Source of the DNA: Purshia tridentata
Lineage: Eukaryota > Streptophyta > Magnoliopsida > Rosales > Rosaceae
Assembly: GCA_003254885.1 (NCBI GenBank)
Contig: QANT01006769.1
Location: 1-43,953, forward strand
Direction: 5' to 3'
Length of the DNA: 43,953 nucleotides
In this document: positions 33,501 through 43,643 of the stretch, one piece after another
Layout of the letters: the number at the start of each line of letters is the position of its first letter
Position numbering within the stretch: the first letter of the stretch is position 1
Program-made: the position numbers and the translations under genes
The notes under the pieces: model-generated
Seen by the model: the letters and a program-made list of their open reading frames with translations, nothing else
Database searches by the model: none
Told to the model about the DNA's origin: nothing

Positions 33501-35000
33501 TGTAAAAAATCCATGCTTGGTTTTAGGCCTCACTGCATGATCCAAGTCATGATCAGTTTCTATGCATTGGTTTTCACATAGTTGCGAAGGGAAATACGGG
33601 ATTTAATCGAAAGGAAGAAATATATTTTTATCTAAATGTGAATCAGTAATTGGGAAACCATAGTTTTAATCCACGTCAAACAAAAAGGGGAAAGTATAAG
33701 AGTAAGTGAAACAGGTTGCATAAATTTGACATTTTGGTTATATGGGTATTGAATTTTACTGCTTGAATTTTACATTATAGGCAGGTATGGTTGAATTTGT
33801 TGGATTAGTTAAAGTGAATGTGGTTAGAGGAACCAACCTAGTTATCCGTGATATGATGACAAGTGACCCTTACGTCATCCTGGCATTGGGTCAGCAAGTA
33901 AGTCTCCTTCTATTTAAACTATCACAGGTGAGATAATTCAACTCTGCCATAAACTCATAATCCAATTCACCCTAAATATTTGTTGCAGTCAGTGAAGACA
34001 CGTGTCATAAAGAACAACCTCAATCCAGTATGGAATGAGAGCCTGATGCTGTCAATTCCTGAAAACATTCCTCCCTTAAAAGTGGTAGGTTATATTCATC
34101 ATAGTTTGATTCCTATGAAGCAAATTTTGTGGCATTAAATCCACCCAATACACCATTTTTTACATTATAAAGGCAATTTCATGTGTATCCTGTTCAGATT
34201 ACTATTTTGTGCAAGAATGGACAGAGATGGTTATTTATTTTTGGATGGCCTAACACCCAATACACCATTTTTTACATTATAAAGGCAAACTGTGTTTGAG
34301 TATGATCTGCAATTTCATGTGTATCCTGTTCAGATTACTATTTTCTGCAAGACTGGACAGAGATGGTTATTTATTTTTGGATGGCCTACTTTGATAATGT
34401 AGCTCGGTGGTTGGCCCAAATTAGTTTCGTTTTTAAACAGAATAATGTCCAAGGGTGAATTTAATAATCATATATAGTTTGGGACAGTTGTACAATCAAA
34501 ATCCCCAACTGCACGAAATTTCATCCTCGAAAATTGTAAACATATAAATGGCATAACCTACTGTAAGGAACTGAAAATACTTCTGTGTTTTTTATTTAGC
34601 ATAATGTAGACATGGGTCACATCACATGCATTCCATTGCTATTGATGATGGTTTTCCTTGTTTGCATCTTGGTCTTTGATAGTATTTACTAAGATAATAT
34701 TTGGATGGTTACATTCAGCTGGTGTATGACAAGGATACATTTACAACTGATGATTTTATGGGTGAGGCTGAGATTGACATTCAACCTCTGGTCACTGCTG
34801 CTATAGCCTATGAGAAGTCCACAATCAGTGAGTCAATGCAGCTTGGAAAGTGGGTAGCCAGCAAGGAAAACACACTGGTGAATGATGGTGTCATCAACTT
34901 AGTAGATGGAAGAGTAAGACAAGAAGTCGCTCTCAGGCTGCAGAACGTTGAGAGGGGTGAATTGGAGATTGAGCTTGAATGCGTACCTCTCACTCAATAA
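30583..35000 (+). CDS. AGD11: ArfGAP zinc-finger and C2-domain protein, AGD11-like (395 aa)
   Basis: A GTPase-activating protein for ARF small GTPases in vesicle traffic; the C2 domain should add Ca2+-dependent membrane lipid binding (family knowledge). Nine exons: 30583-30631, 31060-31140, 31762-31846, 31959-32034, 32397-32560, 32642-32879, 33781-33897, 33989-34084, 34719-35000. All introns are GT-AG, the total is 1188 nt, and the frame is open to TAA. The ArfGAP zinc finger is exact: C61-x2-C64-x16-C81-x2-C84, with the catalytic arginine R89 four residues later (HRSLG). A basic linker (about 150-231, with RNSWGRK) joins the C2 domain (about 235-330), whose Ca2+-binding aspartates D255, D260, D306, D308 and D314 are all present. 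The 395-residue length and the extra N-terminal exon (CLYDLL) fit AGD11 better than the shorter AGD12/13. The sequence ends in VPLTQ. No disabling change is seen. The start is the first ATG in frame; a second Met is at codon 3. Confidence 0.95.
34142..34388 (+). repeat. Tandem duplication in intron 8 of the ArfGAP gene
   Basis: cacccaatacaccatttttt begins at 34142 and again at 34254; each copy ends at ttatttttggatggccta. The second copy holds about 22 extra bases (actgtgtttgagtatgatctgc), so one copy gained or lost them after duplication. It lies far from both splice sites. Confidence 0.9.
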
Positions 35001-35230
35001 CCAGCAATGAAACTTAAGGAAATGAAACTCGATCAAGCGAGTCTTGGTTGTATATTGATGTAGTTTTTGTTTTTATCTCTAGGTAAGAATTTTAGGATTG
35101 TCATTTCATGATATGGCAGATGGATTTTCTTTTTTAGTAGGAATTTTGAAAACAGTTTGCAGTTTGGGAGGATTGGCATTTCGTCAATGGACATTTATGT
35201 AAACTAAAATTAGTAAATATTTTCATTAAT
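35001..35230 (+). other. Likely 3' UTR of the ArfGAP gene
   Basis: This is AT-rich sequence directly after the TAA. No perfect AATAAA is seen close by; the near-matches agtaaat and attaat at about 35.21 kb lie in the duplicated block that follows, so the cleavage site cannot be placed. Confidence 0.4.
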
Positions 35231-35341
35231 GGATTTTCTTTTTTTTTTTAGTAGGAATTTTGAAAACAGTTTGCAGTTTGGGAGGATTGGCATTTCGTCA
35301 ATGGAAATTTATGTAAACTAAAATTAGTAAATATTTTCATT
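35120..35341 (+). repeat. ~109-bp tandem duplication 3' of the ArfGAP gene
   Basis: ggattttctttt..agtaggaattttg begins at 35122 and 35231. Both copies run to agtaaatattttcatt. They differ by T-run length and one base (ggacattt/ggaaattt), so it is recent. It probably lies in or just after the 3' UTR. Confidence 0.9.
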
Positions 35342-35621
35342 TATCTTTCTTTTAGGGACAAAAGTATTTAGAGAGAACAATTTTTTGTTTCTTTTTCATT
35401 CTTGTAACTTAATTTAGATACAACCATTTCTGTTTGGATCAATATTTTTAAAGTCAATTTTTTAGGTTCTCTTTCCTTTAAGGTCCACTTAGACATTTAT
35501 ACCCCTTGATAGTGGAAAAATGTGGTGCTAGCTTGTCTTTTTCTAAATTGAAAACTTTCGTTTTATTGTTTGAATGATAAGCTTTGTACTGAAAATAGTG
35601 TTCATCTATTATCTATTGGTG

Positions 35622-35774
35622 CTATTCGGTGCCATTTAATTTTTCATCTTGTTCATATATTATCCCTTCATATTCTTCTTTTGTTAAGTTATCAGCATCA
35701 TCCTCATATGCTTCTTCAATTATCTTCATCTTATTACTCCAATCAAGGAAAATTTCTTCTGTGTGGTCACTCAT
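35622..35774 (-). CDS. Isolated 50-codon acidic frame, unknown
   Basis: ATG at 35774 opens a 50-residue frame to TAG, beginning MSDHTEEIFLDWSNKMK and rich in Asp and Glu. It has the look of coding sequence (charged, balanced, no simple repeats), but it stands alone, with no recognised domain and no flanking exons that I can join. It could be a remnant of a transposase or host gene exon, or chance. The frame stays open upstream to 35843. Confidence 0.2.
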   Translation of the reverse strand: MSDHTEEIFLDWSNKMKIIEEAYEDDADNLTKEEYEGIIYEQDEKLNGTE

Positions 35775-36272
35775 ACGAAATATAGGTGTTAAAGAAACTG
35801 TTTTCACATGGGTTCTTGCACAGATTTTCATCATACTAATCATCTTGTGCGATATGTACTCTTATATAGACTTTAAGATATGTTAGGCTGAACCTAGTAA
35901 AATGAGAAAAAGGCAGTTGTATACATTGAAAAAGGCAGTTGTATGCATTCTCAAAAGATCGCTTGGCTAATAATGATAATGTGTATTGTTGGGTTTTCAT
36001 GTACACTACTTGAAAATCATCCTACTAGAATGTTGTTAAAATCTAACTTGATGATTCGTCATTGTTGTAGTATTATATCTTTAAGCTTCTGTAGAATGTA
36101 CATTTGATCAAAAAAAATCATAATTCATAAGAAGTTGTGATGTAACCTGAATGTTCTCTATTATAGTTTCTTGTTCAAATCTGAAAGACCATTCTCTAAA
36201 ATATTGCATGTTCAATCTAGTTCTTGCTACACTGAATTTCACTTCTGTCTTATCACAAATGCACGTGTCTGA

Positions 36273-38150
36273 TGTAATGACTCGTATTTTTTCGAAGTTT
36301 ATTTTGACTTGGCACTTAGAGATTTTAGGATTGGATACTAGAAAAAAAACCACAATTTTAATTTGGGTTAATTTTTTAATTTTAGTATAATTTTAATTAG
36401 GCCAAAGGTTGACTTTTTATTTGGGTGAGATTTTAGTTTTGACTTTGGATCTGTTAGAAATGTCTCGAGCATACGAGTTCATAGACTCAAACCGTACCTC
36501 GATCAAAGCTACAGTTTGAGAGTTTTGAAAGTGTGAAATTAGGGGCAATTTTGTAATTTTGGGAGAAAATATAATTTTTATTTAAAATTCTAGAAACATC
36601 TTTTTCTCTTTATTTCTCTCCCTTTTTCTCCCTCACTCATGCAACACCCCCTCTCTTTCTTCCTTCCTGCACTCAACCATATAGCCTAGCCATCCCCTTC
36701 GGCTAACCTCTAGACTAGCCACCCCCATGTATAGAAATCACACTAGAAATCCCTGCCGTCGCCCCCTGTTCTTTGCCAGATTCCGGCCAAATTCTGGCAC
36801 CAACCTCATCAATTTTTGGTGGTTTCTTCCCCTCACTTCTAGCTTCATTTCCCATATCTATTTGTTGATTAGTTTGATGTATCTAGAAACTTAGAGTTTA
36901 GGGATTTTATGCCAATTCAAGATTTCATGAATCTTTAGGAATTCATGGTTGTTTTATGCAATTGTGGGCAATTCTCACCCCTAGGAACATTAAATTGGTG
37001 TTTGGATGGGTTAATTTGAAGATATTTGAAGATATTTTAATCCTTGAGTTAGGAATCGCCATTTTGAGTGACCACGGCGGTGGTTTGTGATTTCCAAATA
37101 TTAATTCCTTAGAATAATGTGAATTAGAAATTCAAGATAAGTGGGTTATTAACTTTGGCTTGGTTGGAAGTGATTTGGGTTGACAAAACCTCAAATTAGA
37201 TTGTGGTTGGGCACTTTTGGGTACTAAAACAGACCTTGAACTAACCCCGGTTTAGTTAATTTATGCATAGGATGTAGGTGAGTAATTTTTTGACTAATAA
37301 AAAGGTTGGGTGTTGTTAGTTTTAAGCCGTGAGGTTGTTGGAATGAATTTTAAGTGCTTATGGATGGAAAAATGGAAGTTTTCAACCATTAGGGGAAAGA
37401 GAGAATGGTTAGGTTGCACTAAACAAATCTTCAAAAATCGTTTAGTTGAGATTAATCGTACTTGATCTAAACCCAATCAAGTGGAGGCTAGACCTCTTTA
37501 CAGTGAGTGGACTCTTGTTTTAAAGTGTATGAATTTTATAATTTGAAAGCTTATACTTTTATTTCCTTAGTTAATTTTGGATTTTAAGTTAAGATTTCTA
37601 ATTTGAGACTCTTAAATATATAAATATTTCACGTGAATTAATGACATTTGAACTTGGATTTCTTTTGATTATGTGCGAGATAAATAATACTTGTAATTGA
37701 TTTCATGTTTGAGCCAACTTTATTTATCTAAAAGTTACCTTTCTAAGTTTTGAGTCAATTATATTGGATTTCTATTTTAGTGATTTATCTTGTGTGAATA
37801 TTGAGATGTTTAAAACTTATGTTTTCAAAAAGGAATGCTATGTTAAGTACCCATCAGGTGAGACTCAGTAGGTCTTTGGAACTTATCAAAGCACACAGAG
37901 GCTTTGGACTATGTGGCAGGATGCCTCACCCTTTGGAAGTAGCGATACGACGGCGTGACAACGATACAAGTGAAGGCCATTTAAGCCTCCTGCTTGGTAC
38001 AACAGTGTTATATGGTACCAGTAAATGGCCAATAGCTTCTACGAGAGTACTTATGCATGGTATAAATAATTAGTATTCTTCATAGTTTTCAAAGTTTTCT
38101 AAGTTTTCTAAGGATTCTTTATCTTCTTGAGAGTTAGAATTACATATATT
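36273..38150 (+). mobile_element. LTR sequence related to those at 1 kb and 10.6-13 kb
   Basis: This starts tgTAATGACTCG at about 36269. It carries the family module (ttgactttggatctgttag, gtctcgagcatacgagttc, agctacagtttgag) at 36.43-36.52 kb, then a pyrimidine-rich leader (36.6-36.7 kb) and a gtgagtggactc stretch at about 37.50 kb, as at 12.21 kb. The gcctcaccctttgg zone at 37.92 kb corresponds to 12.61 kb. It is more decayed than the other copies. No internal coding region or second LTR adjoins it, so it looks like a solo or truncated LTR; the 3' limit is uncertain. Confidence 0.6.
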
Positions 38151-38151
38151 A

Positions 38152-38518
38152 AGGCTTATTATTAAATTTACTCCCTGAAACATAACTTTTTCTTACTTTG
38201 CTCTCCCCTCCCCCCCCCCCAGGGGGAACTCAACTTTATTTATTTGTCTAGTTTTTATCGCAAATTTAGCCCCATTTTTGGCTCATCAAACCTCTACCAA
38301 AATCAATAATCTTATACTCATTTTGAAACTATGAATCTCCTCATTAAAACCATATAAATATCACTCAAAACAAAGCTCTAGAACTCTAGATAACAGATAG
38401 AGTTGAGGGTGTAGATAAGAGTGTAAATTTTGGAGGGAAAAGTTGATGGATTTAACTTTCAGGGAGATGAATGAAAAAAAATATATATGTTTCAGGGCAA
38501 AAATTAAATAATAAGCCT
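38152..38518. mobile_element. MITE with ~33-bp terminal inverted repeats
   Basis: The left end ggcttattattaaattt..tccctgaaacata and the right end ..tatgtttcagggcaaaaattaaataataagcc are inverted copies. The element is about 365 bp and sits at the end of the decayed LTR. A run of eleven C lies inside at about 38.21 kb. Target-site duplication is not clear. Confidence 0.65.
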
Positions 38519-38529
38519 ATCTTAATTCT

Positions 38530-39560
38530 ATAAATCTTTCATTATCACTAAACTCATTGAAGCTATATACAAATTTCAAATCTTCATCATGTTCTAAATT
38601 AAATTGTTTTATTATTTGTATTTTTTCCTTATTAATTATTTCTCTTTTAGGACATTGTGGTCTTATATATCCTACTTCAACATAAATAACAATGAAATTT
38701 ATTTTTATCTCTTAGAGCCTTATATATACTATGTCACAAAGTAACAATCTTTAGGAAATCACAATATTCATATAGGAAAATCAGGTGATAACAATATTCA
38801 AAAAATCACAATATTAGATAGCTCTAGTAACAATCAAGTGATTCACAAAGTAACAATCAAGTGATTGCTACTGTCACATAGTAAAAATCACTTACTTACT
38901 ACTATCATGTTGTTACTTATTTATTGCCACTCTTTGACGGTGACAATTATCATTTATTGCCACTATTGAATAATGGCTATTCTCACCATGAAAAAAGAAA
39001 AAAAAAAACGTACATGTACAAATCTTATCTATCTTTCTAACATACATTAAAATGAAACAAAAATCTTTGTCTTCTTCTTTTTTTCTTTTTGCTGAAGCAA
39101 CTACTTTTTGTTTTTGCTAAAGTTGTCATGTGTCTTCATTTGTTTTTCTTTTTAACAATAACCACAGCCAAAAAAATAGCCACGGCAAAAGAATAGCCAT
39201 TGAAAAAAATAGCTACTGTAAAAGAATGCTATTTAACAATTGTCACATTAGGTAGTGGCAATCACATAAAAGTTAGATAAAAAAGGCAAAAAGAAACAAC
39301 ACATCAAAACCAAATCCAAAATAAAAATAAGAAGTAGATATCTCAAAAACAAATAGCCACTGGAAAAAAAAAAAAAATGTCACTTAACAATGGCGACAAT
39401 AGAAAATCATTAGAAAATTGTCATTGATAAATAGTCGAACTCACAAATTTCTATGGACAAACAGTGAGACAATACAAAACCATTATAGAATGATAGCAGC
39501 AATAACAAAACACTATTAGAGAATTGTTACTATCTAACAAAAAAATCATTAGCATTGCTC
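38530..39560. other. AT-rich intergenic DNA with ~17-bp degenerate repeats
   Basis: No gene is seen. At about 39163-39232 four degenerate units of the form agccac(g/t)g..aaaagaat occur in tandem, and similar words (agccactggaaaa, gtagtggcaatcac) recur through 38.8-39.5 kb. The origin is unclear; possibly the inside of a decayed transposon. Confidence 0.4.
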
Positions 39561-40168
39561 AAGCAGTTCACCACTGCTACTTTCACTTAAAAACTCATGC
39601 ATATCAGGCTGGTAGAGTGTTTGGCAGTGAACTTTGCAGCACCTACAAGAGACACAGATCCAACATGTAATTGTATACCATTTGCTTTGGGACTTTCATA
39701 CATAAATGAGCTATAATAAACCCAACTGTGAATGTCCATTCCAGTTCTAGCGCTTGAAACAAGTAAACAAAGAGCAGAATATAGCCATGTAGTAAGTAGT
39801 AAACTTGCTTTCAAAGGTACGTCCCAGTAGCATTTACTCCATGTTCACTTTCTGTTGTGAAGAAAACATCTTCCGCAACAAATTCAAGCATTCAATTGGT
39901 GAGAACATCTTAAATTATTCTAAAAATGACATGTGGCCTCTTAATTTGCAAGTTCAAGGATGGCACACAGTAACTGCATCATAACCTGGGCTCAAATCAT
40001 TTGATTGAAAACTTCATACACAACCATGATTTTGTGATTTTAACAGCCCCAACTATGAAATTCATTTCTGCAGCAGTCCCATGACCTCTTTTGAGGTGTA
40101 AAAGATAATAGTGATGATGCTATGAAATCCAATCAGGTCAATACCTTAGCAATGGGAACCTCTCGGTC
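39549..40168 (-). pseudogene. Possible exon remnants of an unidentified gene
   Basis: Two exon-like pieces lie on the - strand. One is 40145-40168 (24 nt, DREVPIAK), between a gatgcag acceptor and a gtattg donor. The other is 39549-39642, after a ctgtgtctcttgtag acceptor, with 31 open codons to TAA (containing LYQPDMHEFLSES). Upstream, 40.4-40.78 kb is CT-rich on this strand, like a plant 5' leader. I cannot join them into a full gene or name a family. Confidence 0.2.
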
Positions 40169-40362
40169 CTGCATCATTTATGGTTAGCCTTATCCCTCTA
40201 CCCACCCATACCCACCCATTCTATGTGCATGCCAAATCTACAATCAAGTCACATATAGGCATATATCCCCATGAATTAATTGTCTATTTGGAGAACTTAG
40301 AAATAAATTATTTAAAATATACCTGATACTAAGATTGTGATTTGTAGTACTGTATAAGGCTT

Positions 40363-40603
40363 TATAAATAGAAGCACCTTCCTAAGCTTCAATCTCTGAA
40401 TATCCTCCTTTGAGTACCCAAAATCCCAAGAGCAAGGATCCCAGGCTTAGATGGCAGAGTTTCTGAATTGGATCAGAATCAGAGAGAGATTTGGGGACAA
40501 AGTGAGGGAAAAATGCTTGATCAAATCCAATTGTCGTAGCTCAGCTCAGCTTTATAAGAGAGATAGAAGAGGTCGTGATGCGAACGGATTGCAGACGCTT
40601 TAA
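40363..40603 (+). CDS. Small 50-codon frame behind a TATA box
   Basis: TATAAATAG at 40363-40371 is a strong TATA box. The first ATG is at 40451, 80 bp beyond it, and opens MAEFLNWIRIRERFGDKV..., ending TAA at 40601-40603. The product would be a basic, 50-residue peptide with no known motif. The promoter-like arrangement is the only support. The GA-rich sequence that follows is simple repeat. Confidence 0.2.
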
Positions 40604-40624
40604 GAGTGGTTGAATAGAAGAGGA

Positions 40625-40750
40625 GGAGGCAAAGAGTGAGACAACGAAGAATGTTGATGAAGAGAGAGAGACACAAAGAAGGAGGGAGACAAAGAGCGAG
40701 ACGACGAAGAAGGTTGATGAAGAGAGAGAGAGAGAGAGACAAAGAAGCAA
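40625..40750. repeat. 60-bp GA-rich tandem duplication
   Basis: The unit caaagagtgagacaacgaag at 40630 recurs at 40690 (caaagagcgagacgacgaag). It is followed by a GA microsatellite. Apparent Arg/Lys/Glu-rich frames here come from the repeat. Confidence 0.8.
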
Positions 40751-40909
40751 GGAGACATAGACAGACGAAGAGAAAGACTAACGTTAGAATGTGGACTGGG
40801 TTATTGGACCTCCTTCAAAATATAAAAAAACACATAGTTCTTAAAGGCAGAGAGAGCCCAAATATGAGTTTTATAATCATTTACTTATATATAACACCCT
40901 TTTAAATCT

Positions 40910-41440
40910 AATTTAGCAGCAAAAATATCTAGATAGAACACTTTCAGTTTTTTTCATTTACTGTTTCCTATTTTTAGATCTAATTTAGGAGTAGAATTAT
41001 TTAGACAAAACAACTTTTTCTGATTTATGGATAATTATATAGAAATACTTTTATAATAAATTCTATTTTTCCTAATTGAACTCATGGACAAAACTGGAAA
41101 GTTGGAGAAAAAAAATTTAGATTTAACAAAATTTTGACAGATAATGCCACATATATGAAAGTATGGGTGGTTAATTGTAATAAGTTTTAATTTATCGGTA
41201 CTAATTCGCTCAGTGTTAAAAAGCCTTAAAAAATTATGACTTTAATTAATAAAATATATTTGATCGAATGAGTATGCAAGTCCATAATCATTCATTTTTG
41301 GATTAACGATGAAGTACAAATAGAGGAATAACAATAGATTATTTATTCTACCATGTTGATTTGAATTTATATAAAGATTTGTATTTGATTGCTACGAAGA
41401 AAACAACCTCACAATTGAGTTGATGGTTGGATAGACACAT
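40910..41440. other. AT-rich intergenic DNA without a recognisable feature
   Basis: I find no gene, inverted repeat or tandem repeat here. Confidence 0.5.
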
Positions 41441-41646
41441 GACATGTGTCAGTGCATGGGGAGAAAAAGGAAAACCAAAAAGAAAAGAAAACCAGATTTG
41501 GATTTCTTCTCTAGATATGGTTTTGATAGAGAGATAGAAAGAGATAAAGTAGAGAGCGGCATGGGAGGGAGGGTTTTTTTCTCCCGAACTGGTTCTGAGC
41601 GTAAGGAGGCTTGGAAGGAGAGAGAGGAGCCAGATGGAGGCTAGGG

Positions 41647-41648
<2 letters not shown>

Positions 41649-41684
<36 letters not shown>

Positions 41685-41699
41685 TGTGTTTGTGTGTAN

Positions 41700-41755
<56 letters not shown>

Positions 41756-41768
41756 TGTGTTTGTGTGT
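41649..41768. repeat. (GA)n microsatellite block duplicated around an N (41699)
   Basis: A GA run followed by tttgtatgtgtttgtgtgta occurs twice, with the N exactly between the copies. An assembler placing two overlapping reads end to end would give the same picture, so the second copy may not exist in the genome. Confidence 0.8.
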
Positions 41769-42170
41769 ACGAAAACAAGGTTTTATATCAAGGGTACGAA
41801 AACAAGATAAGGGGTTAAAAAAGTTTTAAAACCTGACAGTGACCAAAAAAGCTTGAGGGGGATTAAAATGTGTTATTCATTAAATTACCCAAGTTCATTG
41901 GATCCTAGTTAATTTGTATTACAACCTTTTCTTGGTTGAAAGGATGAGGTATTTGTCCCTTCTAGGTAACTAATGTATATTATCAACTGAGTTAGTCCTT
42001 GTTGATGGCTATTGATTGGCCATATTCATTTTTCTCTTATGGCCGGTATATAACTTAATTAATAATGCACAAATCTTTTGTAAATAAAGAATTAAATTAC
42101 TTCATATACTTAACAAAAACTTATATATTAATGTAATAATAATATGTGATAATAATAGTGTAGATGACAT

Positions 42171-42342
42171 CTGAATGAACAAAAATGAGTAATAAATAGT
42201 ACATGTGGCGGTGGAGGGTTGGATTCAATATATAAAAAGGGTTCACAATGATCCAATGAAATGTATCTAAAACTGAATGAACAAAAATGAGTAATAAATA
42301 GTACATGAAGGGTTCACAATGATCCAATGAAATGTATCTAAA
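42171..42342. repeat. Tandem duplication with a ~31-bp difference between copies
   Basis: ctgaatgaacaaaaatgagt begins at 42171 and 42273; both copies end at caatgaaatgtatctaaa. The first copy has an extra tggcggtggagggttggatt-containing segment that the second lacks. Confidence 0.85.
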
Positions 42343-42730
42343 GGTAAAGTACAAAAGTTTAAGTTGATTATATATACTTTAATCGGCAACATCTATATTT
42401 TTGTTTTTTACATTGGGAATAAAAAATTGAACAATACCCTAACCATAACCTATTACCCGTAGTTCTCACTTACACCACTTGGGCTAACCCAGCCCAAAGG
42501 TTTATAGGCAATATATATTTTAATTATTAATTTATCACTGTTGTTGCTTTAAATACGTGTCAGGTTAATAAGAAATATATGAGGAAACACTTTCTCATGT
42601 GAGAGTAGTGTTTTAGGCCTGATAAATGACATGAATTAGGTTAAATTTTATTTCTTACATGTACATGGCAAGCATGTAGCATTCTCTCAGGAGCATTTAG
42701 GTTACATGGACTTGATTTTAACTCGAATAT

Positions 42731-42830
42731 TATATAGTGATACATGATGCACATTCTCTACTAGAATATCGATTACATTCTGTACTAGAACATCGATCCC
42801 TATATGGTGATACATGATGCTTATCCTATA
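42731..42830. repeat. Nested short direct repeats
   Basis: tatatrgtgatacatgatgc occurs at 42731 and 42801. Between them, tctactagaatatcgat and tgtactagaacatcgat are 24 bp apart. Confidence 0.7.
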
Positions 42831-43064
42831 CGACAATTAATATAATCATGAATGTATAAGATTGGTAGCATATATATATATATATATGTATGTATATATG
42901 TTTATCGTCATATAGGGATGTTTAGATGTATGATGTATATCACGTATTGCAATATAGTATCGAGTTCCACATCAGGTCTTGAAGACCCAGGCCTATAGCA
43001 CGCATATCATATATGGCTCTTATGATTATGCAAACTTTAACATTAGCATCTTCAATTAATTAAT

Positions 43065-43120
43065 TAATATATATGTATATATATATATATAGATATATAT
43101 ATGTGTGTGTGCGCGCGCAC
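43065..43120. repeat. Alternating purine-pyrimidine tract (TA)n(TG)n(CG)n
   Basis: The compound microsatellite ends atatatatatgtgtgtgtgc and then gcgcgcac at 43093-43120. The alternation is unbroken over about 28 bases. Confidence 0.85.
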
Positions 43121-43200
43121 CCCAATAACTTAAAAACTTTTTTTATAGGTGTTTGTTATAAGATCAATCAATTGAAATATACATGCAATTAGAGTTGAAT

Positions 43201-43643
43201 TCTATATATTAAAAAGGGTTAATTACATTTTTGGTCCTTGTGTTTTACACAAAAAACAAATTTAGTTCTCGTGGTTTTAAAATTCTAATTTTGATCTTTG
43301 GGTTTTTGTTCATTAACAATTGTGGTCCTTTAGTGGTATTTTTTAAATTACATGTATTTATCTATATATATAAAGTTAAAAATAGAGTAAAATGGTTAAA
43401 TTTATGAATTTAAAAAATACCTCACTTTAAAAATTGGTATTCATAATATTATTTATTAGTAAAAGACAAAAATGTAAAATAGAATAATTAAAATTAAAAA
43501 ATACAGAAAAATAGTATTATACCCTTATTTTTAGCAACCACTTCCACATCACTATTATTTTAAGACAAATAAATTATTAAAGTTTTTAATTAAATATTTA
43601 GAAAAGTCAATTGACACACGCAACACGCGTAACAAGAGACTAG
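43201..43643 (+). mobile_element. Candidate non-autonomous Helitron
   Basis: The 5' end TCTATATATTAAAAAGGG fits the TC start typical of plant Helitrons. The 3' end has a short hairpin (ACGC, loop AACAC, GCGT), then about ten bases, then CTAG followed by T at 43644. No terminal inverted repeats and no coding capacity are seen, as expected for a small copy of about 443 bp. The base before the 5' end is T, not the usual A, which weakens the call. The phrase gggttaattac..ttttggtcc, near the 5' end, recurs as gggttaaatac..ttttagtcc at 43919-43953, possibly the start of a second related element cut by the window end. Confidence 0.45.

Noticed and set aside
40636..40905. 89-codon Arg/Lys/Glu-rich frame
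   Set aside because: Product of a GA-rich tandem repeat and microsatellite.
41444..41829. Two + strand frames rich in Arg-Glu
   Set aside because: GA microsatellite translation, and one crosses an N.
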